64,000 bases of DNA from contig CAJTEN010000022.1 in NCBI GenBank assembly GCA_910575245.1, forward strand, positions 24,122 to 88,121. Reading direction: 5' to 3'. Positions 26,338 to 34,056 of this stretch are shown here, piece by piece. The position numbers were made by a program, and so were the translations under genes. The stretch is from Clostridia bacterium (lineage in GTDB: Bacteria > Bacillota > Clostridia > Lachnospirales > Lachnospiraceae). Each line of letters starts with the position of its first letter. The first letter of the stretch is position 1. Below the pieces are notes generated by a model, which did no database searches, was not told the DNA's origin, and was given only the letters and a program-made list of their open reading frames with translations.

Positions 26338-26420
26338 AAGTGATATATTTATCACTTGACAAGACAAATATATCACTATATAACTGATGTGTCAATAGGT
26401 AAGATACAAATATATCACTT
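26338..26420 (-). promoter_or_regulatory. Promoter and operator array of the XRE/DUF3796 operon
   Basis: On the minus strand TTGACA (plus 26390-26395) and TATATT (plus 26367-26372) are 17 bp apart, a near-consensus promoter. Overlapping it are a perfect palindrome, AAGTGATATATTTATCACTT (26338-26357), and two further half-like copies of AAATATATCACT (26366-26377 and 26408-26419). The plus strand also holds TTGACA (26356-26361) and TATAAC (26379-26384) at 17 bp. The array is probably the binding site of the XRE protein. Confidence 0.65.
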
Positions 26421-26452
26421 TTAAGGGAAAATGGTGTTACAGTTCACGGCCT

Positions 26453-26639
26453 AATGTCATTAAGTTAAGTCTATACACAGCGTCTGATATGATAGGATTC
26501 TCCTGAGGGCCATTGGAAAACGCCGGTACTTAATGAGGTTTTTCACGAATTTAGTACCGCTGCGTTTGGAACTGAGCGAAAGCGCGTCCTTAGGAGATTC
26601 CTATCATGTCAGGCGCGTCCGGCTTAACTTAATGACATT
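26453..26639. mobile_element. 187-bp palindromic MITE-like element, copy 2
   Basis: Same length and about 94% identical to copy 1 at 24005-24191, with ends AATGTCATT and AATGACATT. It is flanked by a 10-bp direct repeat, GTTCACGGCC (26442-26451 and 26641-26650), which is nearly the reverse complement of the duplication at copy 1 (GGCCGTGAAT). This indicates insertion into the same target motif in the opposite orientation. Confidence 0.8.
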
Positions 26640-26668
26640 GGTTCACGGCCTAACCGTCCGCGGACTGT

Positions 26669-26768
26669 AACGCATCCAGCCCATGAAAAGTCGCCTTCGG
26701 CGAGGGGCTGGATGCCCGAAACCGTAGCTTTATTGGCCGGATGCCTTGCAGCAGGGTGCAAGGCATCG
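26669..26768. repeat. Two strong intergenic hairpins
   Basis: GCATCCAGCCC pairs with GGGGCTGGATGC (about 26671-26714) around an inner TCGCC-TTC-GGCGA stem. GATGCCTTGCA pairs with TGCAAGGCATC (about 26739-26767). They follow copy 2 of the 187-bp element directly, and GTGAATAGTAAC comes next. No gene is seen from 26262 to 26961. Confidence 0.5.
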
Positions 26769-26961
26769 TGAATAGTAACAAAATGGTTACAATAGTTCTA
26801 TGGGCGTAGGTTATGGATATGGGTTAAGGCCGTGAGGATTCTTGCTTTTTGAGGAAAGGCATTTATAATAGTAAATACCGGACTTTCCATACGCTTGTGT
26901 AGAAGATGTGTCAAACAGGGAATCTTTTTCCGGCCGAATCACAATAAAGGAGAGTAAGAAC

Positions 26962-27636
26962 ATGTATCATTACATATTATTTGATCTGGACGGTACGCTG
27001 ACCGATCCGAAACTGGGCATTACAGGGTGCGTGCAATATGCGCTGCGTAAATTAGGTATGGAGGCTCCGGATGCCGATGCGCTGGAACCCTTCATCGGAC
27101 CGCCGCTTATGGACAGCTTCCGGGAGTTCTGCGGTCTTGATGAGGAGAAAGGAGCACAGGCGGTTGCCTACTACAGAGAGCGGTACGCCGTGGACGGGCT
27201 GTTTGAGAATGAGGCATATCCGGGAATCGTGCAGATGCTTATACGGCTGCAGCAGGCCGGATGCCATCTGGCAGTGGCGTCCAGTAAGCCGGAAGTGTTC
27301 GTGAAGAAGATTCTGGAGCACTTTGGGATGCTGTCCTGTTTCGAGGTGGTAGTGGGAAGCGGACTGGACGGAAGCCGGGTGCGAAAGGAAGAAGTACTGG
27401 AAGAAGCGCTGCGGCAGCTGTTGGAAGAAAGAGTGCCTGCGAAAGAGACATCTGCATATGCTGAGGATGTTGTTATGGTAGGTGACAGGAAGTTTGACAT
27501 TCAGGGAGCAAAGGCCTATGGGATTGCTTCTGTGGGCGTGGCCTATGGGTATGCGGCGGAAGGAGAACTGGAGGAAGCAGGAGCTGACAGAATCGTGAAA
27601 ACCGTGCAGGAACTGGAAGAGGCGCTTATAAAATGA
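26962..27636 (+). CDS. HAD-superfamily phosphatase (phosphoglycolate phosphatase-like)
   Basis: The 224-residue HAD hydrolase has motif I FDLDGTLTD with the nucleophile Asp, motif II VASSKPEVF, and motif IV VMVGDRKFDIQGAK. The helical cap between motifs I and II is of the Gph/PgmB type (C1). Relatives dephosphorylate phosphoglycolate, sugar phosphates or nucleotides; the substrate is open. I start it at the ATG at 26962 behind AAAGGAG; an in-frame GTG further upstream lacks one. It is monocistronic. Confidence 0.88.
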   Translation: MYHYILFDLDGTLTDPKLGITGCVQYALRKLGMEAPDADALEPFIGPPLMDSFREFCGLDEEKGAQAVAYYRERYAVDGLFENEAYPGIVQMLIRLQQAGCHLAVASSKPEVFVKKILEHFGMLSCFEVVVGSGLDGSRVRKEEVLEEALRQLLEERVPAKETSAYAEDVVMVGDRKFDIQGAKAYGIASVGVAYGYAAEGELEEAGADRIVKTVQELEEALIK

Positions 27637-27708
27637 ATTCTCGTTCTGTGTCGTGTTCTTTTTTCCGGTAATCTGCTATGTTGTCTGTGAAAGGAGGAAC
27701 TAAAATCT

Positions 27709-28284
27709 ATGGATCAGAAAAAAATAGGCAGTTTCTTAAAAGAACTTCGGAAGGAAAAGGAGTTAACGCAGGAGCAGTTGTCAGAGATCCTTGGAGTAAC
27801 GAACCGGAGTATATCCCGATGGGAGAACGGGGTGAATATGCCCGATTTCGATCTGGTGATTGAGCTTGCCAATTATTTCGGGGTAAGTATCGAAGAATTC
27901 TTAAATGGAGAGAGGAAGAACGACATGGTTGATAAGAAGACAGAGGAGACAATGTTAAAAGTTGCGGATTATACCAATGAAGAAAGGATACGGGTCACAA
28001 GGCGGTTGAACTGGATATTCATTGCCGGGGTCATCGCCCTTCTGGTATATATGGTATTGGAGATGAATGGCCTGACGGAGACGGGAGTCTATGAAGGCAT
28101 TGCGAGTTTCGCACTTGGTCTGGTGTTTGGGGGACTGCTAGTGGGAGTGCTGTACACAAGCCGCTATATGGCTAGGATCAAGGCGTTCAAGGTGGAGACT
28201 GCTGCGCCGGGGAGACGGCAGGAGTTGAGATGCCACAGGAAGCAGCCCAGGGCTGCTTCCTGTCTGGCACAGATATTACAGTGA
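27709..28284 (+). CDS. XRE-family regulator with C-terminal membrane segments
   Basis: The 191-residue protein has an N-terminal helix-turn-helix domain (TQEQLSEILGVTNRSISRWENG, read in two parts), a linker, and two predicted membrane helices (WIFIAGVIALLVYMVLEM; FALGLVFGGLLVGVLY). It is therefore a membrane-tethered regulator. The last 25 residues are Arg/Cys-rich and run through a strong palindrome (about 28239-28265), suggesting the original C-terminus was altered by frameshift. Its 3' end overlaps the convergent MATE gene by 9 bp. An AAAGGAGG site precedes the start. Confidence 0.75.
   Translation: MDQKKIGSFLKELRKEKELTQEQLSEILGVTNRSISRWENGVNMPDFDLVIELANYFGVSIEEFLNGERKNDMVDKKTEETMLKVADYTNEERIRVTRRLNWIFIAGVIALLVYMVLEMNGLTETGVYEGIASFALGLVFGGLLVGVLYTSRYMARIKAFKVETAAPGRRQELRCHRKQPRAASCLAQILQ
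28239..28265. terminator. Palindrome at the convergent 3' ends, likely MATE gene terminator
   Basis: CAGGAAGCAGCCC and GGGCTGCTTCCTG form a 13-bp stem with a one-base centre. It lies inside the last codons of the XRE gene and 11 bp behind the MATE stop on the other strand. No long T-run follows on either strand. Confidence 0.5.
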
Positions 28285-29637
28285 GCCGGAGGAAACGGAT
28301 TTTCTTTCCCCATGCCTTATTATAGCAAAACAGATGATAAAAAAGAGGATTCCGTAAATCGTGGTGATCGGTGTTGCCAGGCCTACCAGCATCAGAGAAG
28401 TGCCCGGGAGCCTGGACATAAAGACGGAGACGGGAATCCTGATGCAGAAGGCAGAGGAAATTCCCTGGATCATTACGGGAATGCTTCGTCCCCGCCCGTT
28501 GAAATAACCGATGCTGCTGAACAGTACGCAGGTGAGGATGCATTCTGCGGAGAAGCCCTTCAGGTAGTCGGCACTCTGGCGGATAACTTCCTGGTCATTG
28601 GTGAAAGCGGAGGACAGGATCCCGCCGCCGAAGAATCCGGCAGCGAAGATTATCACTCCTGTAGCACATCCGGCAGCCATGGCGGTAAGAAATCCCTTCC
28701 AGGCCCGTTCTTTCTGTCCGGCGCCTATGTTCTGTGCAACGAAGGCGGATACGCTCTGCATGACGGAAGAGGGCACCAGCATAATGAAAGAGATGATCTT
28801 CTGGGCAATTCCGTATCCTGCGGAGGGCATAAGCCCCATCTGGTTTACAATGGAGTTGACCACAAGGAAAGAAATCTGTACCATGGTCTCCTGGACAGCG
28901 ATGGGGATCCCTACATTCAGGATCCGTCTCAGCTCTGTGCCGTAGATTCTGCACTGTGCCAGGGAAAAGGAGATGGGGAGTTTCTGTCTGCGGATAATGG
29001 CAACGGACAGTACCACGGAGACGAGCTGTGCCAGAACGGTTGCCAGTGCAGCCCCGGCTACATCCATCTTACACGCACCCACGAAGAACAGATCCCCGAT
29101 CATGTTCACGATACAGGCAATTCCCACAAAGAGGAAGGGCAGCCTGGCATTTCCGACGCCGCGCAGGACACCACTGATTACATTGTAGGCGGTGATTACA
29201 AGGATTCCCGCAGAGCAGATGCGCAGATACAGGATTGTTTTATCCACGGATTCGGCAGGAACCTGAAGCAGCCCCACGGTCTTACCGGCAAACAATTCCA
29301 GCATGGCTGTCATTACGATTCCGATTATGGCAAAAAGCAGGATCGTGGTACCGACTGTGTTGCCCGCTTCTTCTGGCCGCTGCTCCCCTATGTGCTGTCC
29401 GATGATTACGGTCGATCCCATAGCAAGACTGGTGATAATAAAAGTTACCATCTGCATAAAGCCGCTTCCGGTTCCCACTGCAGAGATGCTGGCCGCATCC
29501 CCGAACCAGCCTACCACGATCAGATCCACGGCTCCGTAAGCGGCCTGCAGGATAAGTGCACCGAGTACCGGCACTGCGAAGCGCATCAAAGATTTGAATA
29601 TGGAACCGTTTAGAAATGAGTTTTCTTTTGCTGACAT
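28276..29637 (-). CDS. MATE family multidrug/Na+ antiporter
   Basis: The protein has 12 predicted membrane helices and MATE hallmarks. These include the N-terminal FLNGSIFKSLMRFAVPVLG, LGALILQAAYGAVD, the SMLEL/GMGSTVIIGQHIGEQ segment in helix 2-3, and the symmetrical AFVAQNIGAGQKERA in the second half. MATE pumps expel drugs and metabolites using Na+ or H+ gradients. I start it at 29637 behind GGAGA; a start 18 bases upstream has a poorly placed site. A MarR regulator gene lies directly upstream in the same direction and probably controls it. Confidence 0.92.
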   Translation of the reverse strand: MSAKENSFLNGSIFKSLMRFAVPVLGALILQAAYGAVDLIVVGWFGDAASISAVGTGSGFMQMVTFIITSLAMGSTVIIGQHIGEQRPEEAGNTVGTTILLFAIIGIVMTAMLELFAGKTVGLLQVPAESVDKTILYLRICSAGILVITAYNVISGVLRGVGNARLPFLFVGIACIVNMIGDLFFVGACKMDVAGAALATVLAQLVSVVLSVAIIRRQKLPISFSLAQCRIYGTELRRILNVGIPIAVQETMVQISFLVVNSIVNQMGLMPSAGYGIAQKIISFIMLVPSSVMQSVSAFVAQNIGAGQKERAWKGFLTAMAAGCATGVIIFAAGFFGGGILSSAFTNDQEVIRQSADYLKGFSAECILTCVLFSSIGYFNGRGRSIPVMIQGISSAFCIRIPVSVFMSRLPGTSLMLVGLATPITTIYGILFFIICFAIIRHGERKSVSSGSL

Positions 29638-29700
29638 ACTGCTTTCTCCATTCATTCCGCCGGTTGGCGGTTTCTTGTTTTATACTTCTTTTTCACCAGA

Positions 29701-30150
29701 TCATTGTGAGTGTCTGGTGTGCTTCGGCATTGTCTGTTCCAGCTGTTCAATAATGGATATCATATTCTGCACTTCCTCATTGGAAACAGAACTTAAATTT
29801 CCCGCCCATTCACGATGGAAATCAGATACATATTTTTTGACACAGGAAAGACCCTGCTCCGTCAGTTTCAGCAAAGTGACTCTCTTATCGGCGTTATCCG
29901 GATACTTTTCGAGCAGATACATGGCCTCCAGTTCCTGGGCAAGTTTGGTGACGCTGGGCATGGTAATATTAAGCCCCTCGCTTACGTCACTGATCCGGCA
30001 TTCTCCGTGTGTTTCCCATGCCATGCTGATCTGGTCAAGAACATGGATGTGACGGGGTTTCATTCCTGTTGGCAGTTCCGGCATTGTCTCGATTACATGT
30101 TTGGCGGTAAAGCAGGCATCCAGCAGCTTTTTTAAATGCATTGTATCCAT
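29701..30150 (-). CDS. MarR-family transcriptional regulator
   Basis: The 149-residue protein has the MarR winged helix: DVSEGLNITMPSVTKLAQELEAMYLLEKYPDNADKRVTLLKLTEQG (residues about 55-100, read in segments), with the DKR wing. MarR proteins are dimeric repressors released by small ligands. It precedes the MATE gene by 63 bp in the same direction, the classical drug-pump arrangement. A palindrome just upstream (TAGTAATTACTA) is a likely operator for autoregulation. Confidence 0.88.
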   Translation of the reverse strand: MDTMHLKKLLDACFTAKHVIETMPELPTGMKPRHIHVLDQISMAWETHGECRISDVSEGLNITMPSVTKLAQELEAMYLLEKYPDNADKRVTLLKLTEQGLSCVKKYVSDFHREWAGNLSSVSNEEVQNMISIIEQLEQTMPKHTRHSQ

Positions 30151-30224
30151 AGATTTCCTCCTGGCGAGTGGGAATTTCCGGGATTGCAGACGGGAGTCTG
30201 TATGGTTTCGGGGAAAATGATTAT

Positions 30225-30250
30225 TAATAGTAATTACTAATAGTAATTAT
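30225..30250 (-). promoter_or_regulatory. MarR operator-like palindromes
   Basis: TAGTAATTACTA (30228-30239) is a perfect palindrome, followed at once by another TAGTAATTA half (30241-30249). It lies 78 bp upstream of the minus-strand MarR gene. The AT-rich 12-bp palindrome fits MarR-type operators. Confidence 0.5.
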
Positions 30251-30348
30251 ATAAGGGGAATGAGATTAAGTCAAGTACAGGATTTGTTTGAATCATAGCA
30301 ACCGTGCGTTTTGGTGCAATAGTTCAGTCCAGGACTTTACATTTACTC

Positions 30349-30377
30349 TTTACACCTGTTAATATTGTTGGTATACT
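30349..30377 (+). promoter_or_regulatory. SigA promoter of the second MarR gene
   Basis: TTTACA (30349-30354) and TATACT (30372-30377) are separated by 17 bp. A near-palindrome, GTTCTAATAGGAAC (30399-30412), lies between promoter and start codon and may be the operator. Confidence 0.6.
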
Positions 30378-30425
30378 TATAAATATTCTATATAGAAATG
30401 TTCTAATAGGAACAGAGGTGACTGA

Positions 30426-30869
30426 TTGGAAACAAAGGGCGGATTTTACATTACACAGATTAAGCAGCTCCAGGACAGAATCTTTGAACGGCTATTGCTT
30501 GAAAACGGAATCGAAATAAACGGCGGACAGGGAAGGATCCTGTTTATCCTGTGGAAGACGGACCATCTTACGGTAAGCGAAATAAGCGAGAAGACTTCTC
30601 TTGCAAAAAATACGGTTTCCGTTGTAATTAACGGAATGGTCAATAAGGGAATTGTGGCGAGAAAGATCAATCCGGAAAACCGCCGTCAGACCATTATATC
30701 ACTCACGGAATATGCGAAATCCCTGCAGGAAAAATACGAGATGGTATCTTGGCAAATGAACACACTGTTTTATCAGGGCTTTTTGGAGGAAGAGCAGAAA
30801 CAGTTCGAGCAGTATCTGGCCCGGATCCTTGATACATTGACAGAAACGCTGCATACCCACAGGGAATGA
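30426..30869 (+). CDS. MarR-family transcriptional regulator
   Basis: The 147-residue protein carries a MarR winged helix (LTVSEISEKTSLAKNTVSVVI; wing NPENRRQT). It starts with TTG at 30426, five bases after AGAGGTG. It is transcribed away from the MarR-MATE operon. The next gene, 122 bp downstream in the same direction, encodes a PNPOx-fold protein and may be its target. Short EIN-GGQGRILFILWK segment and C-terminal dimer helices are as expected. Confidence 0.85.
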   Translation: METKGGFYITQIKQLQDRIFERLLLENGIEINGGQGRILFILWKTDHLTVSEISEKTSLAKNTVSVVINGMVNKGIVARKINPENRRQTIISLTEYAKSLQEKYEMVSWQMNTLFYQGFLEEEQKQFEQYLARILDTLTETLHTHRE

Positions 30870-30991
30870 ACAAAGAGGGTGTTTGTATAGCAGCAGGGAG
30901 CGGAACTTGCATTATGCAGGTTCCGGTTCAGAGGAAGCAGAGACGTATTTCAATAGTTACTGTGCAGGGAATCATGTCAGGAGGATTTCAA

Positions 30992-31420
30992 ATGAAAACA
31001 AGAAAACACATGATTGAATTCATCAGAAAGCAGAAGACAGCCTTTGTAGCCTCGGTAGATGAAGATGGATTTCCGAATATCAAAGCCATGTTTGCACCGC
31101 GCAAAATAGAAGGTGATTGCTTCTATTTTTCAACCAATACATCTTCCATGCGTTCACAGCAGTTTATGAAGAATTCAAAGGCAAGTATTTATTTTTATAA
31201 CAGAGGACGATTCCGTTATGAAGGGATAATGTTGACGGGAACGATGGAAGTACTGCAGGACGAAGCGATAAAGAAAGAGATCTGGTGCACCGGAGATACT
31301 ATGTATTACAGTCAGGGCGTTACGGATCCTGATTATTGTGTGTTGAAATTTACGGCAGTAAAAGGAAGGCATTACTGTGATCTGAAAACAGAGAGTTTTC
31401 ATGTTGACGATTTGGAATAA
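30992..31420 (+). CDS. Pyridoxamine 5'-phosphate oxidase-fold protein
   Basis: The 142-residue protein has the split-barrel flavin-binding fold: an N-terminal helix (MIEFIRKQKTAFVASVDEDGFPNIKAM), a strand pair FYFSTNTSSMRSQQFMKN, and YEGIMLTGTMEVLQD. Relatives of this size bind FMN or F420 or act in heme handling and stress. The substrate is unknown. I start it at the ATG at 30992 behind AGGAGG; earlier in-frame codons have no good site. It probably shares the MarR transcript. Confidence 0.85.
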   Translation: MKTRKHMIEFIRKQKTAFVASVDEDGFPNIKAMFAPRKIEGDCFYFSTNTSSMRSQQFMKNSKASIYFYNRGRFRYEGIMLTGTMEVLQDEAIKKEIWCTGDTMYYSQGVTDPDYCVLKFTAVKGRHYCDLKTESFHVDDLE

Positions 31421-31483
31421 TAAAAAAGAATAATGAACAGAAAAGGAGCGTTGGTTCTCCTTGGAGAAAAGGCGGACTGACGG

Positions 31484-32452
31484 ATGGCCGTAAATGACAG
31501 GGTTCATGGAGAGGTAAGGAGGATGGAAGTAAGAAAAACAGGTTTTCTTTATAAGTTATGGAATATTTTGATGCCGTTAGTGATCTATTATGCTGTTTAT
31601 ATGATTTCCTTTTTTCTTTTATCATGCCTTTATCAGGTTGTGGCGGCAAAGTCCGATGCAGCAGTCGTGGCTTTGCTGCAGGAACAGAAAACAACATTGA
31701 CTGGGGTAATTAACGGAACGAGTATGCTCATCGGAGCCATGGTTCTTGTTCCTTTGCTTCGTGTGGAATTGCAGGTGCATCGTGACAGAATGCCGCTATA
31801 CGGGCGGCAGAATACTTTCGGACAGGGTGTCGGTATGATCCTTTTGACAACTGTCTTAGCGGGATCTTCTTCGATCGGACTGAATATTTTATTGGCATTG
31901 ACCGGATTCGTACAGAGTTCATCCAGTTATCAGGAAGTGGCTCAGACCCAGTATGGAGTGGCATTCGGAGCAGGGGTAGTTCTCTATGCGGTTGTTTCAC
32001 CGGTGGCGGAGGAGATTGTTTTCCGTGGGATTATCTATAACCGTATGCGGCGTTATTTGATGGCGTGGCAGGATAAGGGAACGGGACAGAGAGGTGGCAA
32101 TAAGTTACCCAGGATCCAGCAGGTCAGACTCATGAAGCGTCGGGGGAATGGAGATTTTGACACTGCAGTGACTGTAGCGGTCATTGCGTCGGGTGTGCTG
32201 TTCGGCGCCTACCATGGGAATCTGATACAAGGTGTTTATGGTGGGTGCATGGGAATTCTCATGGCTTATCTGTATGAGCGGACACATGCTTTCTATATTC
32301 CGTGTCTCTTTCATGCGGCGGCGAATTGTGTGGTGTATGTGGTGGCACAGAATGCCATACTGCATGAAAGGATTTTTACTTATCCAGGCTGTATGGCTTT
32401 GTTGGCGGTTTCATTGGTCATGATCTTGATTGTAGAGAAGGTATTGCGTTGA
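31484..32452 (+). CDS. CPBP family intramembrane metalloprotease
   Basis: The protein has about eight membrane helices and the CPBP (Abi/Rce1-like) motifs: EEIVFRGIIYNRMRR for motif 1, GAYHGNLIQGVYG for motif 2 and FHAAAN for motif 3, which build the metal site. CPBP members cleave prenylated or membrane proteins and some give immunity to bacteriocins. A second in-frame ATG at 31523 is an equally possible start (GGAGAGG eight bases upstream). It appears monocistronic. Confidence 0.85.
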   Translation: MAVNDRVHGEVRRMEVRKTGFLYKLWNILMPLVIYYAVYMISFFLLSCLYQVVAAKSDAAVVALLQEQKTTLTGVINGTSMLIGAMVLVPLLRVELQVHRDRMPLYGRQNTFGQGVGMILLTTVLAGSSSIGLNILLALTGFVQSSSSYQEVAQTQYGVAFGAGVVLYAVVSPVAEEIVFRGIIYNRMRRYLMAWQDKGTGQRGGNKLPRIQQVRLMKRRGNGDFDTAVTVAVIASGVLFGAYHGNLIQGVYGGCMGILMAYLYERTHAFYIPCLFHAAANCVVYVVAQNAILHERIFTYPGCMALLAVSLVMILIVEKVLR

Positions 32453-32508
32453 TATTCCTTTTCATGCTAACCTACGTGATTCCACTCCGCAGAATCTCAA
32501 ATCGTTGC

Positions 32509-32601
32509 GGAAAATGCCTGTTTTTCAGGCATTTTCCAGTGTGAGATTTAGAACTTCTTAGCGAAGCGTCCTATGGTGCGAGCTTTAGAAGTTCTTCTCA
32601 C
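32509..32601. repeat. Two adjacent intergenic hairpins
   Basis: GGAAAATGCCTG (32509-32520) and CAGGCATTTTCC (32526-32537) form a perfect 12-bp stem on a 5-nt loop. GTGAGA...GAACTTCT (32541-32558) pairs with AGAAGTTC...TCTCAC (32587-32601). No gene is seen between 32453 and 32707. This may combine the CPBP gene terminator with a small repeat element. Confidence 0.55.
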
Positions 32602-32707
32602 ATTAATCACTTTGCTTACTCACGTGAACCAATATGTATTTTTGATTGTAAGAACTGGAAGAAGGTAATATAATTAATTTGGAGAGAGTGTGCGGAAAGG
32701 AAAGAAT

Positions 32708-33661
32708 ATGCAGAAGAAGGCACATGATTACGATAATGTGTTCAAGACTATGAAAAGCAGGCACAAAAGACTTTTCATTTCCGTAATTAATGACATTTTT
32801 GATAAAAATTATTCATTGGATGTAAGAGTGGATGCATTACCAACAGAAGGCTATTTGATTGAGAGTGAAACAGTAGATGGGAGCAGAGAGATTGAAGAAA
32901 GAATCTCGGATTTTCTGATTAAGGTTGAAAGTGAGGTTTATCTTCTGGAATGCCAGAGTTATGATGATGGTTCCATGGCAATCAGAATTGCGGAGTACGC
33001 TTTTATTGTTGCAAGGCAGTTTGCAGCATGGGATATGGGCTGTGCTAAGATTCCGATGCCGAGATTTTCTGTTATTTATGTCAAAAGGACTGACAAGACG
33101 CCGAAAACAACAACAATTACTTTTACTTTTCCGGATGGACAGAGTGTGGTTTATGAATCTGATAATGTGATTTTGGATCAGCTTTCTAAGGAATATATTG
33201 TAGCAAAGAGGTTATTCCCTTATATCCCTTTTTATGTTGCGAGGTATGAGAAGGATATCACATCAGGGAATAATGTCAATAAGGTGGTAGAAGATTTAAT
33301 CTATTTCAGAGATGAGATGCTGAGCCTGAATAAAGAGGGCGAGTTGTCTGATGCTGAACTGATAGATCTTATGGGATTTGTGAATACTATCATTACGCAT
33401 ATTACAAACGGTAACAGGAATGAGGAAAGGCTGGTGAAGGTTATGGGCGGTACGATAATTGAGACGGAGTCTGAGAAATGGATGCGGCAGGGAATACAAC
33501 AGGGAATGCAGCAAGGGCAGGCGAAGATGATCATTGAGCTAGGGCTGGAAGATGGTCTGGATGAGTCGGCAATTCTGAAAAGAATGCAGGAGAAGATCGG
33601 TTTTTCCATGGAAGAAGCGCTGGCTTGTATGAAGAGATATGGAAAGCAATCGATGGAATAG
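32708..33661 (+). CDS. Rpn-family PD-(D/E)XK nuclease / putative transposase
   Basis: The 317-residue protein opens DYDNVFKTMKSRHKRLFISVIN and has the nuclease core ISDFLIKVESEVYLLECQSYDDGSMAIRIAEY (read in segments), in which D, E and Q residues form the PD-(D/E)XK site. Its C-terminal region is rich in QG pairs (QQGMQQGQ). Rpn proteins of E. coli promote recombination and can cut DNA; many are annotated as transposases without proof of mobility. I start it at the ATG at 32708 behind GGAAAGGAAAG. It stands alone between repeat-rich spacers. Confidence 0.88.
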   Translation: MQKKAHDYDNVFKTMKSRHKRLFISVINDIFDKNYSLDVRVDALPTEGYLIESETVDGSREIEERISDFLIKVESEVYLLECQSYDDGSMAIRIAEYAFIVARQFAAWDMGCAKIPMPRFSVIYVKRTDKTPKTTTITFTFPDGQSVVYESDNVILDQLSKEYIVAKRLFPYIPFYVARYEKDITSGNNVNKVVEDLIYFRDEMLSLNKEGELSDAELIDLMGFVNTIITHITNGNRNEERLVKVMGGTIIETESEKWMRQGIQQGMQQGQAKMIIELGLEDGLDESAILKRMQEKIGFSMEEALACMKRYGKQSME

Positions 33662-33755
33662 AGTGATAAAAGCGAATAAAACGGCAAAAAGTCTGTTAAT
33701 ATAATTTTCTATATAAAAAAGACAGATTATCTGACAATTTCGTAAAAAGTCTAAG

Positions 33756-33784
33756 TTTACAATTTGAAAAAAGTGTTGTATAGT
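33756..33784 (+). promoter_or_regulatory. Strong promoter ahead of gltB
   Basis: TTTACA (33756-33761) and TATAGT (33779-33784) are 17 bp apart. The expected transcription start, near 33791, is only a few bases before a terminator hairpin. Confidence 0.6.
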
Positions 33785-33793
33785 ATATTCGCA

Positions 33794-33834
33794 GGTCGCA
33801 AAGGAGCGCAATGTGTTTCCTTTGCGACCTTTTT
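33794..33834 (+). terminator. Terminator hairpin in the gltB leader
   Basis: GGTCGCAAAGGA (33794-33805) pairs perfectly with TCCTTTGCGACC (33818-33829), followed by TTTTT. It could end the Rpn gene's transcript, but it lies directly behind a promoter with good spacing and 223 bp before gltB, so it may act as an attenuator. Confidence 0.8.
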
Positions 33835-33912
33835 GTGTGCGCGGGAGTACTGTATTGGTACCTGCGGATATGGAGCAAAGGGATATAATTATGATGAGAA
33901 CACCTAAGGCAA

Positions 33913-33943
33913 CAGCTCTGCGCACTCGCTGCGCTGGGCGTAC
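33913..33943 (+). repeat. 31-bp dispersed repeat, copy 2 (upstream of gltB)
   Basis: Matches 17071-17101 at 28 of 31 positions, beginning CAGCTCTGCGCAC and ending GCGTAC. Farther down the leader, TTGTGCCC (33982-33989) can pair with GGGCACAA (34025-34032) just ahead of the gltB ribosome binding site. Confidence 0.6.
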
Positions 33944-34056
33944 AAGCGCCATGCAGCTTGTCTGCATGTGTGCATCAAGACTTGTGCCCGCTTTTTACAG
34001 AATGTTTGTGTCAGGGATGACATGGGGCACAAATATGACAAAGAGGAGAGTAAGTT

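Noticed and set aside
28312..29613. Long open frame (433 codons) antisense to the MATE gene
   Set aside because: Composition is low-complexity and rich in His, Gly and Asp, with no recognisable motif. The opposite strand has a complete MATE protein with a good ribosome binding site.
33835..34056. Known glutamine or T-box riboswitch in the gltB leader
   Set aside because: I could not find the conserved cores (for example the T-box AGGGTGGNACCGCG motif); only generic stems are visible.
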